DNA from: Pseudomonadota bacterium
GTDB taxonomy: Bacteria; Pseudomonadota; Gammaproteobacteria; Steroidobacterales; Steroidobacteraceae
Direction: 5' to 3'
NCBI GenBank assembly: GCA_025356815.1
Contig: JANXQL010000140.1
Coordinates: 1-33,332, forward strand
Length of the DNA stretch: 33,332 bases
This document shows positions 17,049-25,018 of the stretch, one piece after another. The position numbers and the translations under genes were made by a program. The notes beneath the pieces are model-generated. The model was given only the letters and a program-made list of their open reading frames with translations. It searched no databases and was not told the DNA's origin. Within the stretch, counting starts at the first letter, position 1. Each line of letters opens with the position of its first letter.

Positions 17049-17090
17049 TTGATCCGCGTCAAGGCGCAGAAGGCGGAGCAGCCCTAGATT
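17049..17090 (+). promoter_or_regulatory. ANR/FNR/DNR-type class II promoter of the porin gene
   Basis: TTGATccgcGTCAA (17049-17062) matches the CRP/FNR-family oxygen- or NO-sensing site TTGAT-N4-(A/G)TCAA. A -10-like TAGATT lies at 17085-17090, which puts the site centre at -41.5 relative to a start near 17097, the arrangement of class II activated promoters. There is no -35 other than the site itself. The start codon follows about 29 bases later. This predicts induction at low oxygen or by nitric oxide. Confidence 0.7.
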
Positions 17091-17125
17091 GGCCGGCATC
17101 GATTCGTTCAGTTGAGGTGGCGCAG

Positions 17126-18346
17126 ATGAAGACGTACGTCGTGCTCGGATCGGTACTGCTCGTGGCCAGTGGTGCCGCGACGGCAGCCGATGTTGCCCCG
17201 CCTGCCGACAATGTCGCCGCTGCCCTGAGCGGCGGGCAGGCCCACCTGTCGTTCCGGCTTCGCTACGAGGATGTGGACGACGCGGCGTTCGCATCGTCCG
17301 CCGCCGCGGTGACACTGCGCAGTCGCGTGAGCTGGCAAAGCGCTGCTTATCAGGGGTTGCGAGCGGTGGTCGAAATCGACGATCTTCGCGCCTTGGTCGA
17401 TGACTACAACAGCACGACCAATGGCAAGACGACGCGCCCCATCGTCGCCGATCCGCGCGGCACCGACATCAACCGCGCCGCATTGGAATGGACGCTGGGG
17501 GCGACCCAGGTGGCGGTGGGCCGCCAGCGTGTCGTGCTCGACAACCAGCGCTTCGTCGGAAATTCCGGCTGGCGCCAGAACGAGCAGACGTTCGACGGAA
17601 TCACGCTGCGAAGCAAGGCGGTGGCCAAGCTCGAGCTTTCCTACGCCTACCTGTACAACGTCAACCGCGTGTACGGCCCGGACAATGGTGCCCAGGCCGC
17701 CGAATGGCACGGCCGCGTTCACTTGTTCAACGTCCGTCTCGATGCCGGCCGTGCAGGAACCCTGACGGCGTTCGCCTACCTGATGGATTTCCACAACGCC
17801 GCGACGAATTCCAACGCCACTACCGGCGTGCTGTGGAGTGGCAGCGCCGCCGTCGCCCCGGGTTGGAGCGTGCCATACAGCGCGTCCTACGCGCGGCAGA
17901 CCGACTATGCCGACAACCCGATCCCTTACTCGACCCACTACTGGCAGCTGGAGACGGGTGTCGCGCACGGCGGCACGACCGTGAAGATCGGCCGGGAGGT
18001 GCTCGGCGGTGATGCTGCTGCGAGCGGTCACCGCTTCCAGACACCGCTTGCGACGCTGCACCTGTATCAGGGTTGGGACGACAAGTTTCTCGTGACGCCG
18101 CCGAAGGGCATCGAGGATACGTACCTCGGCGTCACCCAGCGGGTCCGGGCGGGGACGTTGCAGGCATCCTGGCACGACTTCCACGCGGCGGCAGCGAGCC
18201 AGACGTACGGGCACGAGTGGAACGCATCGTTGGCCATGCCGTTCTGCGGTCGCTACGAAGCGCTGCTGAAGGCTGCCGATTACCGCGCACGTGGCTTCGG
18301 CACCGATAGCAGGAAGCTCTGGCTGATGGTCTCTGCAAACTTCTGA
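17126..18346 (+). CDS. Outer-membrane porin, alginate-export (Alginate_exp) family
   Basis: A 406-residue protein with a signal peptide (residues 1-20, ending ATAA) and repeated amphipathic beta-strands that end in a terminal Phe (MVSANF), as in outer-membrane barrels. The segments 'FRLRYEDVDD', 'RAALEWTLGATQVAVGRQ', 'RFVGNSGWRQNEQTFDG' and 'YLYNVNRVYGP' are characteristic of the alginate_exp/porin family, many of whose members pass anions or small organic solutes rather than alginate. Start: ATG 17126 with GAGGTGG at 17114-17120; a GTG at 17117 lies within that ribosome site. The FNR-like promoter upstream suggests a role when oxygen is scarce. It is convergent with the broken lysR gene, ten bases away. 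Confidence 0.85.
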   Translation: MKTYVVLGSVLLVASGAATAADVAPPADNVAAALSGGQAHLSFRLRYEDVDDAAFASSAAAVTLRSRVSWQSAAYQGLRAVVEIDDLRALVDDYNSTTNGKTTRPIVADPRGTDINRAALEWTLGATQVAVGRQRVVLDNQRFVGNSGWRQNEQTFDGITLRSKAVAKLELSYAYLYNVNRVYGPDNGAQAAEWHGRVHLFNVRLDAGRAGTLTAFAYLMDFHNAATNSNATTGVLWSGSAAVAPGWSVPYSASYARQTDYADNPIPYSTHYWQLETGVAHGGTTVKIGREVLGGDAAASGHRFQTPLATLHLYQGWDDKFLVTPPKGIEDTYLGVTQRVRAGTLQASWHDFHAAAASQTYGHEWNASLAMPFCGRYEALLKAADYRARGFGTDSRKLWLMVSANF

Positions 18347-18356
18347 GCCGCGACCT

Positions 18357-19276
18357 TCAGGCGTTGCGCTCGCGAACCACCTGCGCGAGCGCCTCGGCGA
18401 CCACTCTGGGGGCCGCGTCGCGCACCCGGGTCGAACGGTAGTGCGCGAACCAGGTCAGGAACTCACCGTTCGCGGTGAGCGGCAGCACCCGCAGTCCACC
18501 GGCGGCGAGGAACGGCGCCGCGCTCGTGCGGGTGGTCACCGTCAGCCCGAGTCCCGCGCGCACCAGCGCGATCACCGCCTCCATGTAACCGGCGCGCAGG
18601 ATCCGCGCCGGACGCATGCCGGCCGGCTCGAACAGCCGCTCGTATTCGCGACCACTCTCCTGCGTGGTCGTATCCGTGACGTAGGCCTCGCCCCCACGAG
18701 ATCGCGGACCTCGAGGTGGCGGCGCTTCGCCTTCGGGTGGTCCGCCGGGACCAGCGCAACCATCTCGTCCTGGAACAGGCGGACCGACGAGACTTCCCGG
18801 CCGCGCGTGCGGTTCGGCATCACCGCAAGATCGATGCGACGATCGCGTAGCGCAGCCATGGGGTTCAACGATACATCGATGACCATTTCAACCTCGATGG
18901 CGGGCTGTTTCGTCTCCAGGTGTCGCAGCAGGGTCGGCAGCCAGTCGTAGCCGCACAGCGTTGAGCCGCCCACGCGGACGATCTGGCGGATCACCCTGGC
19001 ACCGGCCCCCGCCTCGCGCTCGGCACTTTCGAGTTCTGCCAGGCAGCGGTGGGCGGCCAGCAGGAACCTTTCACCGGCGTCGGTGAGCCGTGCGCGGCGG
19101 CCGCCGCGCTCCACCAACGGCCGCGCAATACGGCGCTCCGCCTCCCGCAAACGGTGCGTCAGCGCCGACGGGGTGATGTTCAGTCGATGGGCCGCCTCGG
19201 CCAGCGTCGGCGACACCGCGATCGCCCTCAGCATCAACAAGTGGCGCAGTTCAAGTTTCGGCAGAAATTGAAACAT
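18357..19276 (-). pseudogene. LysR-family transcriptional regulator interrupted by a frameshift
   Basis: Residues 1-196 of one frame carry the LysR winged helix-turn-helix ('LAEAAHRLNITPSALTHRLREAE', about 26-48) and the first part of the effector-binding domain. That frame then loses similarity. The C-terminal half continues in another frame (last 86 codons to the TGA at 18357-18359, with 'YMEAVIALVRAGLGLTV'). The shift lies at the C-run 18691-18695: one more base there would restore a continuous protein reading DLVG-GEAYVTDTTTQESG. It is either a recent loss-of-function mutation or a sequencing error in a homopolymer. Start: ATG 19276; a TTG six bases upstream is possible. It is divergent from the tryptophanase-family gene and was probably its regulator. 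Confidence 0.85.
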
Positions 19277-19303
19277 TTTCAATGAAAGGCAACGAGAATT
19301 GAA
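19267..19303. promoter_or_regulatory. LysR-type binding site between lysR and the lyase gene
   Basis: ATTGAAACATTTTCAAT (19267-19283) is a perfect palindrome with seven-base arms and contains the T-N11-A LysR motif. A third half-site ATTGAA recurs at 19298-19303, 31 bases (about three helical turns) from the first. The palindrome covers the lysR start codon, as expected for autorepression. Confidence 0.6.
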
Positions 19304-19379
19304 CTGTACTCTATCATCAGAGCCGCTACTCTCAGCTTCGATTCCCTGCCGTCATGACTCCCGAGCTGCCGAGGTGTCC

Positions 19380-20753
19380 GTGCGTACGATCATCGAACCC
19401 TTTCGGATCAAGTCTGTTGAGCCGATCCGAATGACGACGGTCGAGGAGCGCCGCGGTCTGCTGCGCCGCGCCTGCTGGAACCTGTTCGGGCTCGCCTCCG
19501 ATGATGTGATGATCGATCTGCTGACCGACTCGGGCACCAGCGCGATGAGCGCCGCGCAGTGGGGAGCGGTGATGCGCGGCGACGAGTCCTATGCCGGGTC
19601 ACCGTCCTTCTACCGGTTCGAGCGGGCGGTCAAACACCTGATGCCATTCCGGCACGTGATTCCCACGCACCAGGGACGCGCGGCAGAAGCGATCCTCTTC
19701 TCCATCGTCGGCGGCGCCGGCCGCATCATTCCTTCCAACACCCACTTCGACACCACCCGCGGCAACATCGAGGCGACCGGCGCGACGGCGGTCGACCTGG
19801 TGATCGCCGAGGCCCACGACCACACCAGCCTGCACCCGTTCAAGGGCAACATCGACCTGGACCGACTCGAGCGCCTGCTCGAGCACAGTGCCGCGAAGAT
19901 CCCGCTGGTGATGATGACCGTGACCAACAACGCAGGCGGCGGACAGCCGGTCAGCCTTGCGAACCTGCGCGCGGCCGCAGCGCTCGCGCACGGGCACGGC
20001 AAACCATTCTTCATCGACGGCTGCCGCTTCGCCGAGAATGCATGGTTCATAAAGTGCCGCGAGCCTGGACAGGAGGGCCGCTCGGTCACCGATATCGTGC
20101 GGGACATGTTCGCGACCGCCGATGGCATGACGATGAGCGCAAAGAAGGATGCGTTCGCCAACATCGGCGGCTGGCTTGCGGTCAACGACGACGCGCTGGC
20201 CGCCGCGGCGCGAAACCGCCTGATCCTGACCGAGGGCTTCCCCACCTACGGAGGGCTCGCCGGCCGTGACCTCGACGCGATCGCGATCGGGCTCGAGGAG
20301 ATCGTCGACGAGCAGTACCTTCGCTACCGGGTGCGCACCAACGAGTACATCGGCGACAAGCTGCTGGCACTGGGCGTCCCGATCGTGCAGCCCGTCGGCG
20401 GGCACGCGGTGTTCGTCGACGCCCGCCGCCTGCTGCCGCACATCCCGCCGCTGCAGTATCCCGGCCAGGCGCTCGCGGTGGCGCTGTACGAGCTGGGCGG
20501 GATCCGTTCCTGTGAGATCGGAACCGTGATGTTCGGCCTGCAGCCCGACGGCACGGAAAAGCCGGCTGACATGGACCTCGTCCGACTCGCGATGCCGCGG
20601 CGGGTCTACACGCAGTCGCACGCGGACTACATCGTCGAGGTGTTCGAGCAGATCGTCGCCACGCGCAGCCAGGCCCGCGGCTTTAGAATCACCTCGCAGC
20701 CTCCGCGGCTGCGTCACTTCACGGCCCGCTTCGAGCCGCTCGACGGCGCGTAA
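19380..20753 (+). CDS. tnaA: Tryptophanase / tyrosine phenol-lyase family PLP enzyme, probable tryptophanase specificity
   Basis: A 457-residue PLP beta-eliminating lyase that would split tryptophan to indole, or tyrosine to phenol, with pyruvate and ammonia. Visible landmarks are EPFRIKSVE at the start, DLLTDSGTSAMSAAQW, PTHQGR, the PLP-binding SAKKD (Lys256), GGLAGRD, GGHAVFVDARR and a C-terminal FTARF. Overall it is closer to tyrosine phenol-lyase (typically 456 residues) than to E. coli tryptophanase (471). Two specificity positions, however, are tryptophanase-like: Asp124 where phenol-lyase has Thr124, and Ile380 where it has Arg381. Start: GTG 19380 with GAGG at 19371-19374, which reproduces the family N-terminus exactly; the reading to 19299 adds an unrelated extension. 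No tnaC-like leader peptide was found. Its divergent LysR gene is frameshifted. Confidence 0.88.
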   Translation: MRTIIEPFRIKSVEPIRMTTVEERRGLLRRACWNLFGLASDDVMIDLLTDSGTSAMSAAQWGAVMRGDESYAGSPSFYRFERAVKHLMPFRHVIPTHQGRAAEAILFSIVGGAGRIIPSNTHFDTTRGNIEATGATAVDLVIAEAHDHTSLHPFKGNIDLDRLERLLEHSAAKIPLVMMTVTNNAGGGQPVSLANLRAAAALAHGHGKPFFIDGCRFAENAWFIKCREPGQEGRSVTDIVRDMFATADGMTMSAKKDAFANIGGWLAVNDDALAAAARNRLILTEGFPTYGGLAGRDLDAIAIGLEEIVDEQYLRYRVRTNEYIGDKLLALGVPIVQPVGGHAVFVDARRLLPHIPPLQYPGQALAVALYELGGIRSCEIGTVMFGLQPDGTEKPADMDLVRLAMPRRVYTQSHADYIVEVFEQIVATRSQARGFRITSQPPRLRHFTARFEPLDGA

Positions 20754-20893
20754 CCGTCTGGTTCGGAGGCGGTTGACGGGGCGCGCGCTGCAGACGGCGT
20801 GCGTTTCAGCGGCCTTCGGCGGGCCACCGTTCCCCCAAGCGCCAACCAACAGTGTCACGACGCTGAGGACCGTCTGCGGCGAGCCGCGGACGC

Positions 20894-20918
20894 CTTCGGC
20901 ACTCAAGGAGTGCCGAAG
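20894..20918 (-). terminator. Hairpin at the 3' end of the kelch gene, stop codon in its loop
   Basis: CTTCGGCACTC (20894-20904) and GAGTGCCGAAG (20908-20918) form a perfect 11-bp stem with a three-base loop. On the minus strand the 5' arm encodes the last residues of the kelch protein, and its TGA stop (20905-20903) begins in the loop. No U-run follows, so it may protect the 3' end or act with Rho rather than be a classical terminator. Confidence 0.55.
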
Positions 20919-22558
20919 ACCCAAAAGTCACTCAGATAGCCGAAGGTAGTGTCCGTCGAGTAGCCGCCGCCACCATACAGCCACAGGCGTCCGCCCGGAT
21001 CTCGCCAGCCTGCCGCGCCGAGGCGTGCGCTGGGCGTATTGCCCACGGCCGCCGTACCCAGGGTGCCGTAGGTGCCGCCGGTGTTCGGCCGCGAGGCCCC
21101 CGCGATCCAGGACCAGCGACCTCGCGAGGGCCGGAAAACCCATAGGTCGTTATAGTACTCGAGCACGTACGTCGGTCCGTAGCCGTAGCCGCCAAACAGC
21201 CACAGGTCGCCATTCGCATCGGCCCACGCCACAGACTGACTGCGGGCGCCGGGGCCGTTACCGGCGGAGGCGAGCCCGAGCGTGCCGTAGGCGTTGACGG
21301 CGGAGGGCTGGTTCGAGCCACTGACCCAGGTCCACGAAAGGGTCGCGGGGTTCGACCTCCACAAGTCGTTCAGCGCGCCGAAGTAGCTCGAGCCGCCGAA
21401 CATCCAGAACACACCGGTCGCGTCGCGCCAGGCGGCCCCGCCATAGCGACCGCCCGGCGAGTTCTCGGTCGATTCCGTCCCCTGCGTCCCGTAGGCGGCA
21501 ATTGCGTTCGTCTGGGCCGAGCCTGCCTGCCAGGTCCAGCGGCCGGTCGAGGGCGCGTACATCCATAGCTCGTCCAGCGCGCCGCGCACCTGGCCGGTTG
21601 GTTCGTCTCCAAAGCCCCCGTAGATCCAGGCATTGCCCACCGCATCGGTCCATGCGATGACATTGTCACGTGCGCCGGGCGTGTTCGCAGCGTCCGCGAC
21701 GCCATGGGTCCCCTGCTGGCTCAGTGCGTAGGTGACGGTAGAGCCCGTCCACCAGGTCCACCAGCCTGTCGCCGGGTCGAAGCTCCAAAGATCGTTCAGC
21801 AGTCCCCAGTTGCCTGCGGCGTCGTAGCCGAGTCCGCCGAACAGCCACAGCCGGTTACCGGTGTCGGTCCACCCGGTCGCCCAGTGTCGACCCCCCGGCG
21901 TGTTGGTGGCGGCGGCGATGCCTTGGGTACCATAGACGCCTGGCGTCAATGCGGCCGCCTCGCCCGCCACCCAGGTCCACTGGCCGGTCGCAGGCGAGTA
22001 TTCCCATAGGTCGTTGGGGTAGCCGGCGCCGCCACTGAATGCTCCCTCGCCCCCGAAAAGCCACAGGTTGCCCGAGGTGTCTGTCCAGGTGACGGCATCG
22101 CGCCGGCCGCCGGGCTGGTTGGCGACCGGCGGCACAGCGACGAGGTCGTAAACAGCCGGCATGTCGATGCCGCTCGTGCCGCCCACCCAGGCCCACTGAA
22201 ACGATGTGCAGTTGATCGCGACCGAGGTGACTGGCGTTGTGGCAACGGTCCCGGACGCGCCCGTGATCGAACAGCGCTGGCCCAGCGGCTGGGCGACCAG
22301 CGTCAAGCCGTAGGAAGCCCCCTCCGGCAGCGAGGTCGGCAGCGTGAACGCGGTCGCGGTCGCGCCGACCGTCAGCTGATCCGCGCCGTTTGCGATGACC
22401 ATACCGTCGCTGGCGAGTCCCCGGACGGACCCGCCGACGCTGTGAACCCCTTCCTTCGGGGTGCCGCCACCGCCGCACGAGGACACAAGCACGGCCGACA
22501 GGGCGAGACTGATGCCGGCCGCGGCATGCCTGAAATGACTAGATTTCGGGGCATTCAT
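20903..22558 (-). CDS. Kelch-repeat lipoprotein
   Basis: A 551-residue surface or periplasmic lipoprotein. The signal peptide ends in VLVSSC followed by four glycines, so Cys28 should be lipidated. Residues about 40-118 form a small beta domain with paired Cys (QRCSITGASGTV and INCTSF), often found before repeat domains in such lipoproteins. Residues about 120-551 contain six kelch-type blades, each with 'R...W.D..GNLWLFGG' then 'NDLW.Y.P.TG.WTW..G', predicting a six-bladed beta-propeller. No catalytic residues can be named; kelch propellers usually bind proteins or glycans, and a few are oxidases. Start: ATG 22558. A GATAAT (22607-22602, minus strand) could be its -10, but no good -35 was seen. 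Neighbouring genes give no functional hint. Confidence 0.88.
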   Translation of the reverse strand: MNAPKSSHFRHAAAGISLALSAVLVSSCGGGGTPKEGVHSVGGSVRGLASDGMVIANGADQLTVGATATAFTLPTSLPEGASYGLTLVAQPLGQRCSITGASGTVATTPVTSVAINCTSFQWAWVGGTSGIDMPAVYDLVAVPPVANQPGGRRDAVTWTDTSGNLWLFGGEGAFSGGAGYPNDLWEYSPATGQWTWVAGEAAALTPGVYGTQGIAAATNTPGGRHWATGWTDTGNRLWLFGGLGYDAAGNWGLLNDLWSFDPATGWWTWWTGSTVTYALSQQGTHGVADAANTPGARDNVIAWTDAVGNAWIYGGFGDEPTGQVRGALDELWMYAPSTGRWTWQAGSAQTNAIAAYGTQGTESTENSPGGRYGGAAWRDATGVFWMFGGSSYFGALNDLWRSNPATLSWTWVSGSNQPSAVNAYGTLGLASAGNGPGARSQSVAWADANGDLWLFGGYGYGPTYVLEYYNDLWVFRPSRGRWSWIAGASRPNTGGTYGTLGTAAVGNTPSARLGAAGWRDPGGRLWLYGGGGYSTDTTFGYLSDFWVFGTP

Positions 22559-23258
22559 GGTGGTGATCGCATCCCCCAGTCGTGGTCAGGCCGATTCGGT
22601 CATTATCGCCGGGATTCGGCGCGTTGAAGTCGGTACAGACCGGCAGACGGTCGCGTCGGCGTGCAAGGGATCTCCCGCCTCCCCAAAACGGGCAAGCTCA
22701 CCACCCATCCGGCACGAATCGACAAATCCAAGGCCGGCGCGCTCGCCGTCCACCTGCTGCGCCGTCATTCCACCGCCGCGTCGACCGGACAGCAGCGCTG
22801 CGATTGGGGAGGTGCGAAATTCGCCGGCATCTCAAGCCCGAAGGGACTTTCGCCCGAGAGCCAATTCATGACTGTCTTTGGCGGTCGTTGCCGGACGCCT
22901 GTGCAAAGATAGTGCGATATTTCCAGCGCCTGGGCTTCGCTCGGACCTGACGAACGGCGGAATTTCCAGTAGCTCTCGTCCCGAACACGAAAGACCACGG
23001 CTGACATCCAGCGCACCGTTGTCCGCGTCCGGCGCAATGGCACCACGCGGCAGACACCGCTGCGGCTCGGCGCTCTGGTGGCGGGTCAACGCGAGGGAGC
23101 GATGATGGCGAAATCCCTATGGCAAGTAGGGGATCCAGCCCGCGGAGCACGCGGGCAGGTCCCGGAGTGACGCCGCCAACCGGCGGACTGTCCTCCCGGC
23201 AAGGCTGCGTCCGGCGCTGTAGACTCTGCCGCTGGACAATTTCGGCTGGAGATCCCGG
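22559..23258. other. 700-bp stretch without a convincing gene; possible helix-turn-helix remnant
   Basis: This gap separates the divergently transcribed kelch and esterase genes. Several short open frames exist, none with a ribosome site, homology or composition of a real gene. On the minus strand, about 22947-22813, one frame reads 'SEAQALEISHYLCTG' and then 'KTVMNWLSGESPFGLEM', which resembles the recognition helix of small phage-type helix-turn-helix proteins, but the frame breaks soon after. It may be a decayed regulator gene. Base composition is a little lower in GC than the flanking genes. A small hairpin with CCGCC/GGCGG arms lies at 23173-23186. Confidence 0.4.
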
Positions 23259-24875
23259 TTGTACAGTCTCGCTGGATTGCGCTCGACTCTCGCCTGGCTG
23301 CTCCTGCTCGCATGCCTTTCACCCACGGCGGTTCAGTCCGCAGGTGCCGGCGACCTCGTCGTGAACACCGACCGTGGCCCGGTCCGCGGGATGCTCGGCG
23401 GGGGGGTAAGGCAGTTCAAGGGTATTCCGTACGCGGCCCCGCCCGTCGGCGAGCACCGGTGGGCATCTCCGCTGCCGGCGGCGCATTGGCAAGACACGCT
23501 CGATGCCACGCATTTTCGCGATGCCTGCCCGCAGGTCGTCCGCTATGGGGTGACCGAGGCGAGCACCGTCGAGGACTGCCTGTACCTGAACGTTGCGGTC
23601 CCGGCGACCTCCGCCCGCGGCGGCAAGCCGCGGGCGGTTCTCGTCTGGATCTACGGCGGCGCGTTCGTCGGCGGCGGATCGAATCTCTACCCGATGGACT
23701 ATCTGGCCCGAACCGGGGATCTGGTGGTGGTCACTCTGAACTACCGCATCGGCGCGCTCGGATTCTTGGCGCACCCGGCGTTCGAGCGCGCGCGCAGCGG
23801 CGGTTACGCCCTCGAGGACCAACGTGCCGCGCTGCGTTGGGTGAAGCGCAACATCGCCGCCTTCGGCGGCGACCCGCGCAACGTGACCATTGCTGGCGAA
23901 TCGGCTGGCGCCGCCAGCGTCTGCATGCATCTGTATGCGCCGGACGAGTCCAGGGGTCTTTTCCAGCGCGCGATCATCCAGAGCGCAGGCTGCTCCCGTG
24001 CGCTTCGAACGGTTGCCGATGCCGAGGAAGTCGGGATCGACATGGCGCAGCGGCTCGGCTGCACCGATCCGAAGACCGCCCTTGCCTGCCTGCGCACAGC
24101 CCCGGTACCGGCGCTGCTGGAGGCGCAGACGGCGATTGCGGCGACGAGAATGCTCGCCTTCGCGCCAAGCGTCGGCTCGAAGACGTTGCCCCGCCAGCCA
24201 CGTGAGGCACTGCAGAGCGGTCGGTTCGTGCACGTTCCGATCCTCAATGGCGGCAACCGCGACGAGATGCGGTTGTATGTCGCTTACGATGTCGTCGCCG
24301 GTCGCGCCGTGACAGCCGACAACTACGCGGCGGCCCTGCAGGCAATCTACGGCGCGAACGCACCGCAGGTGCTCGAGCACTATCCGCTGTCCGCCTACTC
24401 ATCGCCGGCCACCGCGCTGGGCAGCGTCATGTCGGATTTCCAGCCAAGCGGAATCCTCGCCAACTGTGCATTCCAGGAAGCCGGTCGGCTCGCGGCACGA
24501 TTCGTTCCGGTGTACGAATACGAGTTCACCGACCGCGATGCCCCGCCGGTAATGGACGACCCTGGCTTCGAACTCGGCGCGGTGCACTCGGCGGAGCTGC
24601 CGTACGAATTCCCGGGCTTCTCGAACAAATCGGTATTCGACGGCCCGCCGCTGAAGCCGGCATCGCAGCGGCTGTCAGTGCAGATGGTGCGTTACTGGGC
24701 CGCGTTCGCACGCACTGGCCGTCCCATCGTTGCCGGACAGCCGAAATGGCCGCGGTGGCGCTCGCCGCGCGATGTGCTGCGACTTCACCCGGATGCGGTG
24801 GCCGTCTGGGATGCCGACGCGATCCATCAGTGTTCGTTCTGGCGCTCGAAGTATCCAGCGGAGCTGGGGAACTAG
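23259..24875 (+). CDS. Secreted type B carboxylesterase
   Basis: A 538-residue alpha/beta hydrolase of the carboxylesterase type B (cholinesterase-like) family, hydrolysing carboxylic esters. The catalytic triad is visible: Ser215 in GESAGA, Glu336 in NRDEM and His443 in AVHSAELPY. The oxyanion loop is YGGAF (132-136), and the family mark EDCLYLNV (105-112) is present. The N-terminus (residues 1-28) is a signal peptide, so the enzyme is exported. Start: TTG 23259 with GGAG at 23248-23251; no ATG or GTG gives a complete signal peptide. A PCu(A)C-fold protein follows 143 bases later on the same strand. The natural ester is unknown; bacterial relatives act on varied esters including para-nitrobenzyl esters and aromatic drugs. 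Confidence 0.92.
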   Translation: MYSLAGLRSTLAWLLLLACLSPTAVQSAGAGDLVVNTDRGPVRGMLGGGVRQFKGIPYAAPPVGEHRWASPLPAAHWQDTLDATHFRDACPQVVRYGVTEASTVEDCLYLNVAVPATSARGGKPRAVLVWIYGGAFVGGGSNLYPMDYLARTGDLVVVTLNYRIGALGFLAHPAFERARSGGYALEDQRAALRWVKRNIAAFGGDPRNVTIAGESAGAASVCMHLYAPDESRGLFQRAIIQSAGCSRALRTVADAEEVGIDMAQRLGCTDPKTALACLRTAPVPALLEAQTAIAATRMLAFAPSVGSKTLPRQPREALQSGRFVHVPILNGGNRDEMRLYVAYDVVAGRAVTADNYAAALQAIYGANAPQVLEHYPLSAYSSPATALGSVMSDFQPSGILANCAFQEAGRLAARFVPVYEYEFTDRDAPPVMDDPGFELGAVHSAELPYEFPGFSNKSVFDGPPLKPASQRLSVQMVRYWAAFARTGRPIVAGQPKWPRWRSPRDVLRLHPDAVAVWDADAIHQCSFWRSKYPAELGN

Positions 24876-25018
24876 CGCGCGCTGTCTGCACAGGCTGCGA
24901 CTGCCGCGATGACACGCCCGAAGTGACGAGGCCGGCATTGCGGTACTCCCGAACTGCTTCCGCCCGTTCCTACGCTATCCTGTGTGCAAGACCAATCAAC
25001 CTTCATGAGAAGTCGACG

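Noticed and set aside
17021-17062. Use of the FNR-type site for the divergent alpha-hydroxy-acid dehydrogenase gene
   Set aside because: The site is symmetric, but the minus-strand position where a -10 should lie reads CAGCGG, and the gene starts 160 bases away.
19299-19379. N-terminal extension of the lyase, or a tnaC-like leader peptide
   Set aside because: The extension has no family similarity and overlaps the regulatory region; no short ORF with the Trp codon and stop arrangement of tnaC is present.
19599-20924. A 441-codon open frame on the minus strand opposite the tryptophanase-family gene
   Set aside because: It is antisense to a strongly conserved enzyme, rich in Arg/Val/Asp as expected of a shadow frame in GC-rich DNA, and has no recognisable domain.
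22582-22950. A 122-codon plus-strand ORF in the kelch/esterase gap
   Set aside because: It is rich in Arg and Pro, lacks a ribosome site and has no recognisable feature; it appears to be chance.
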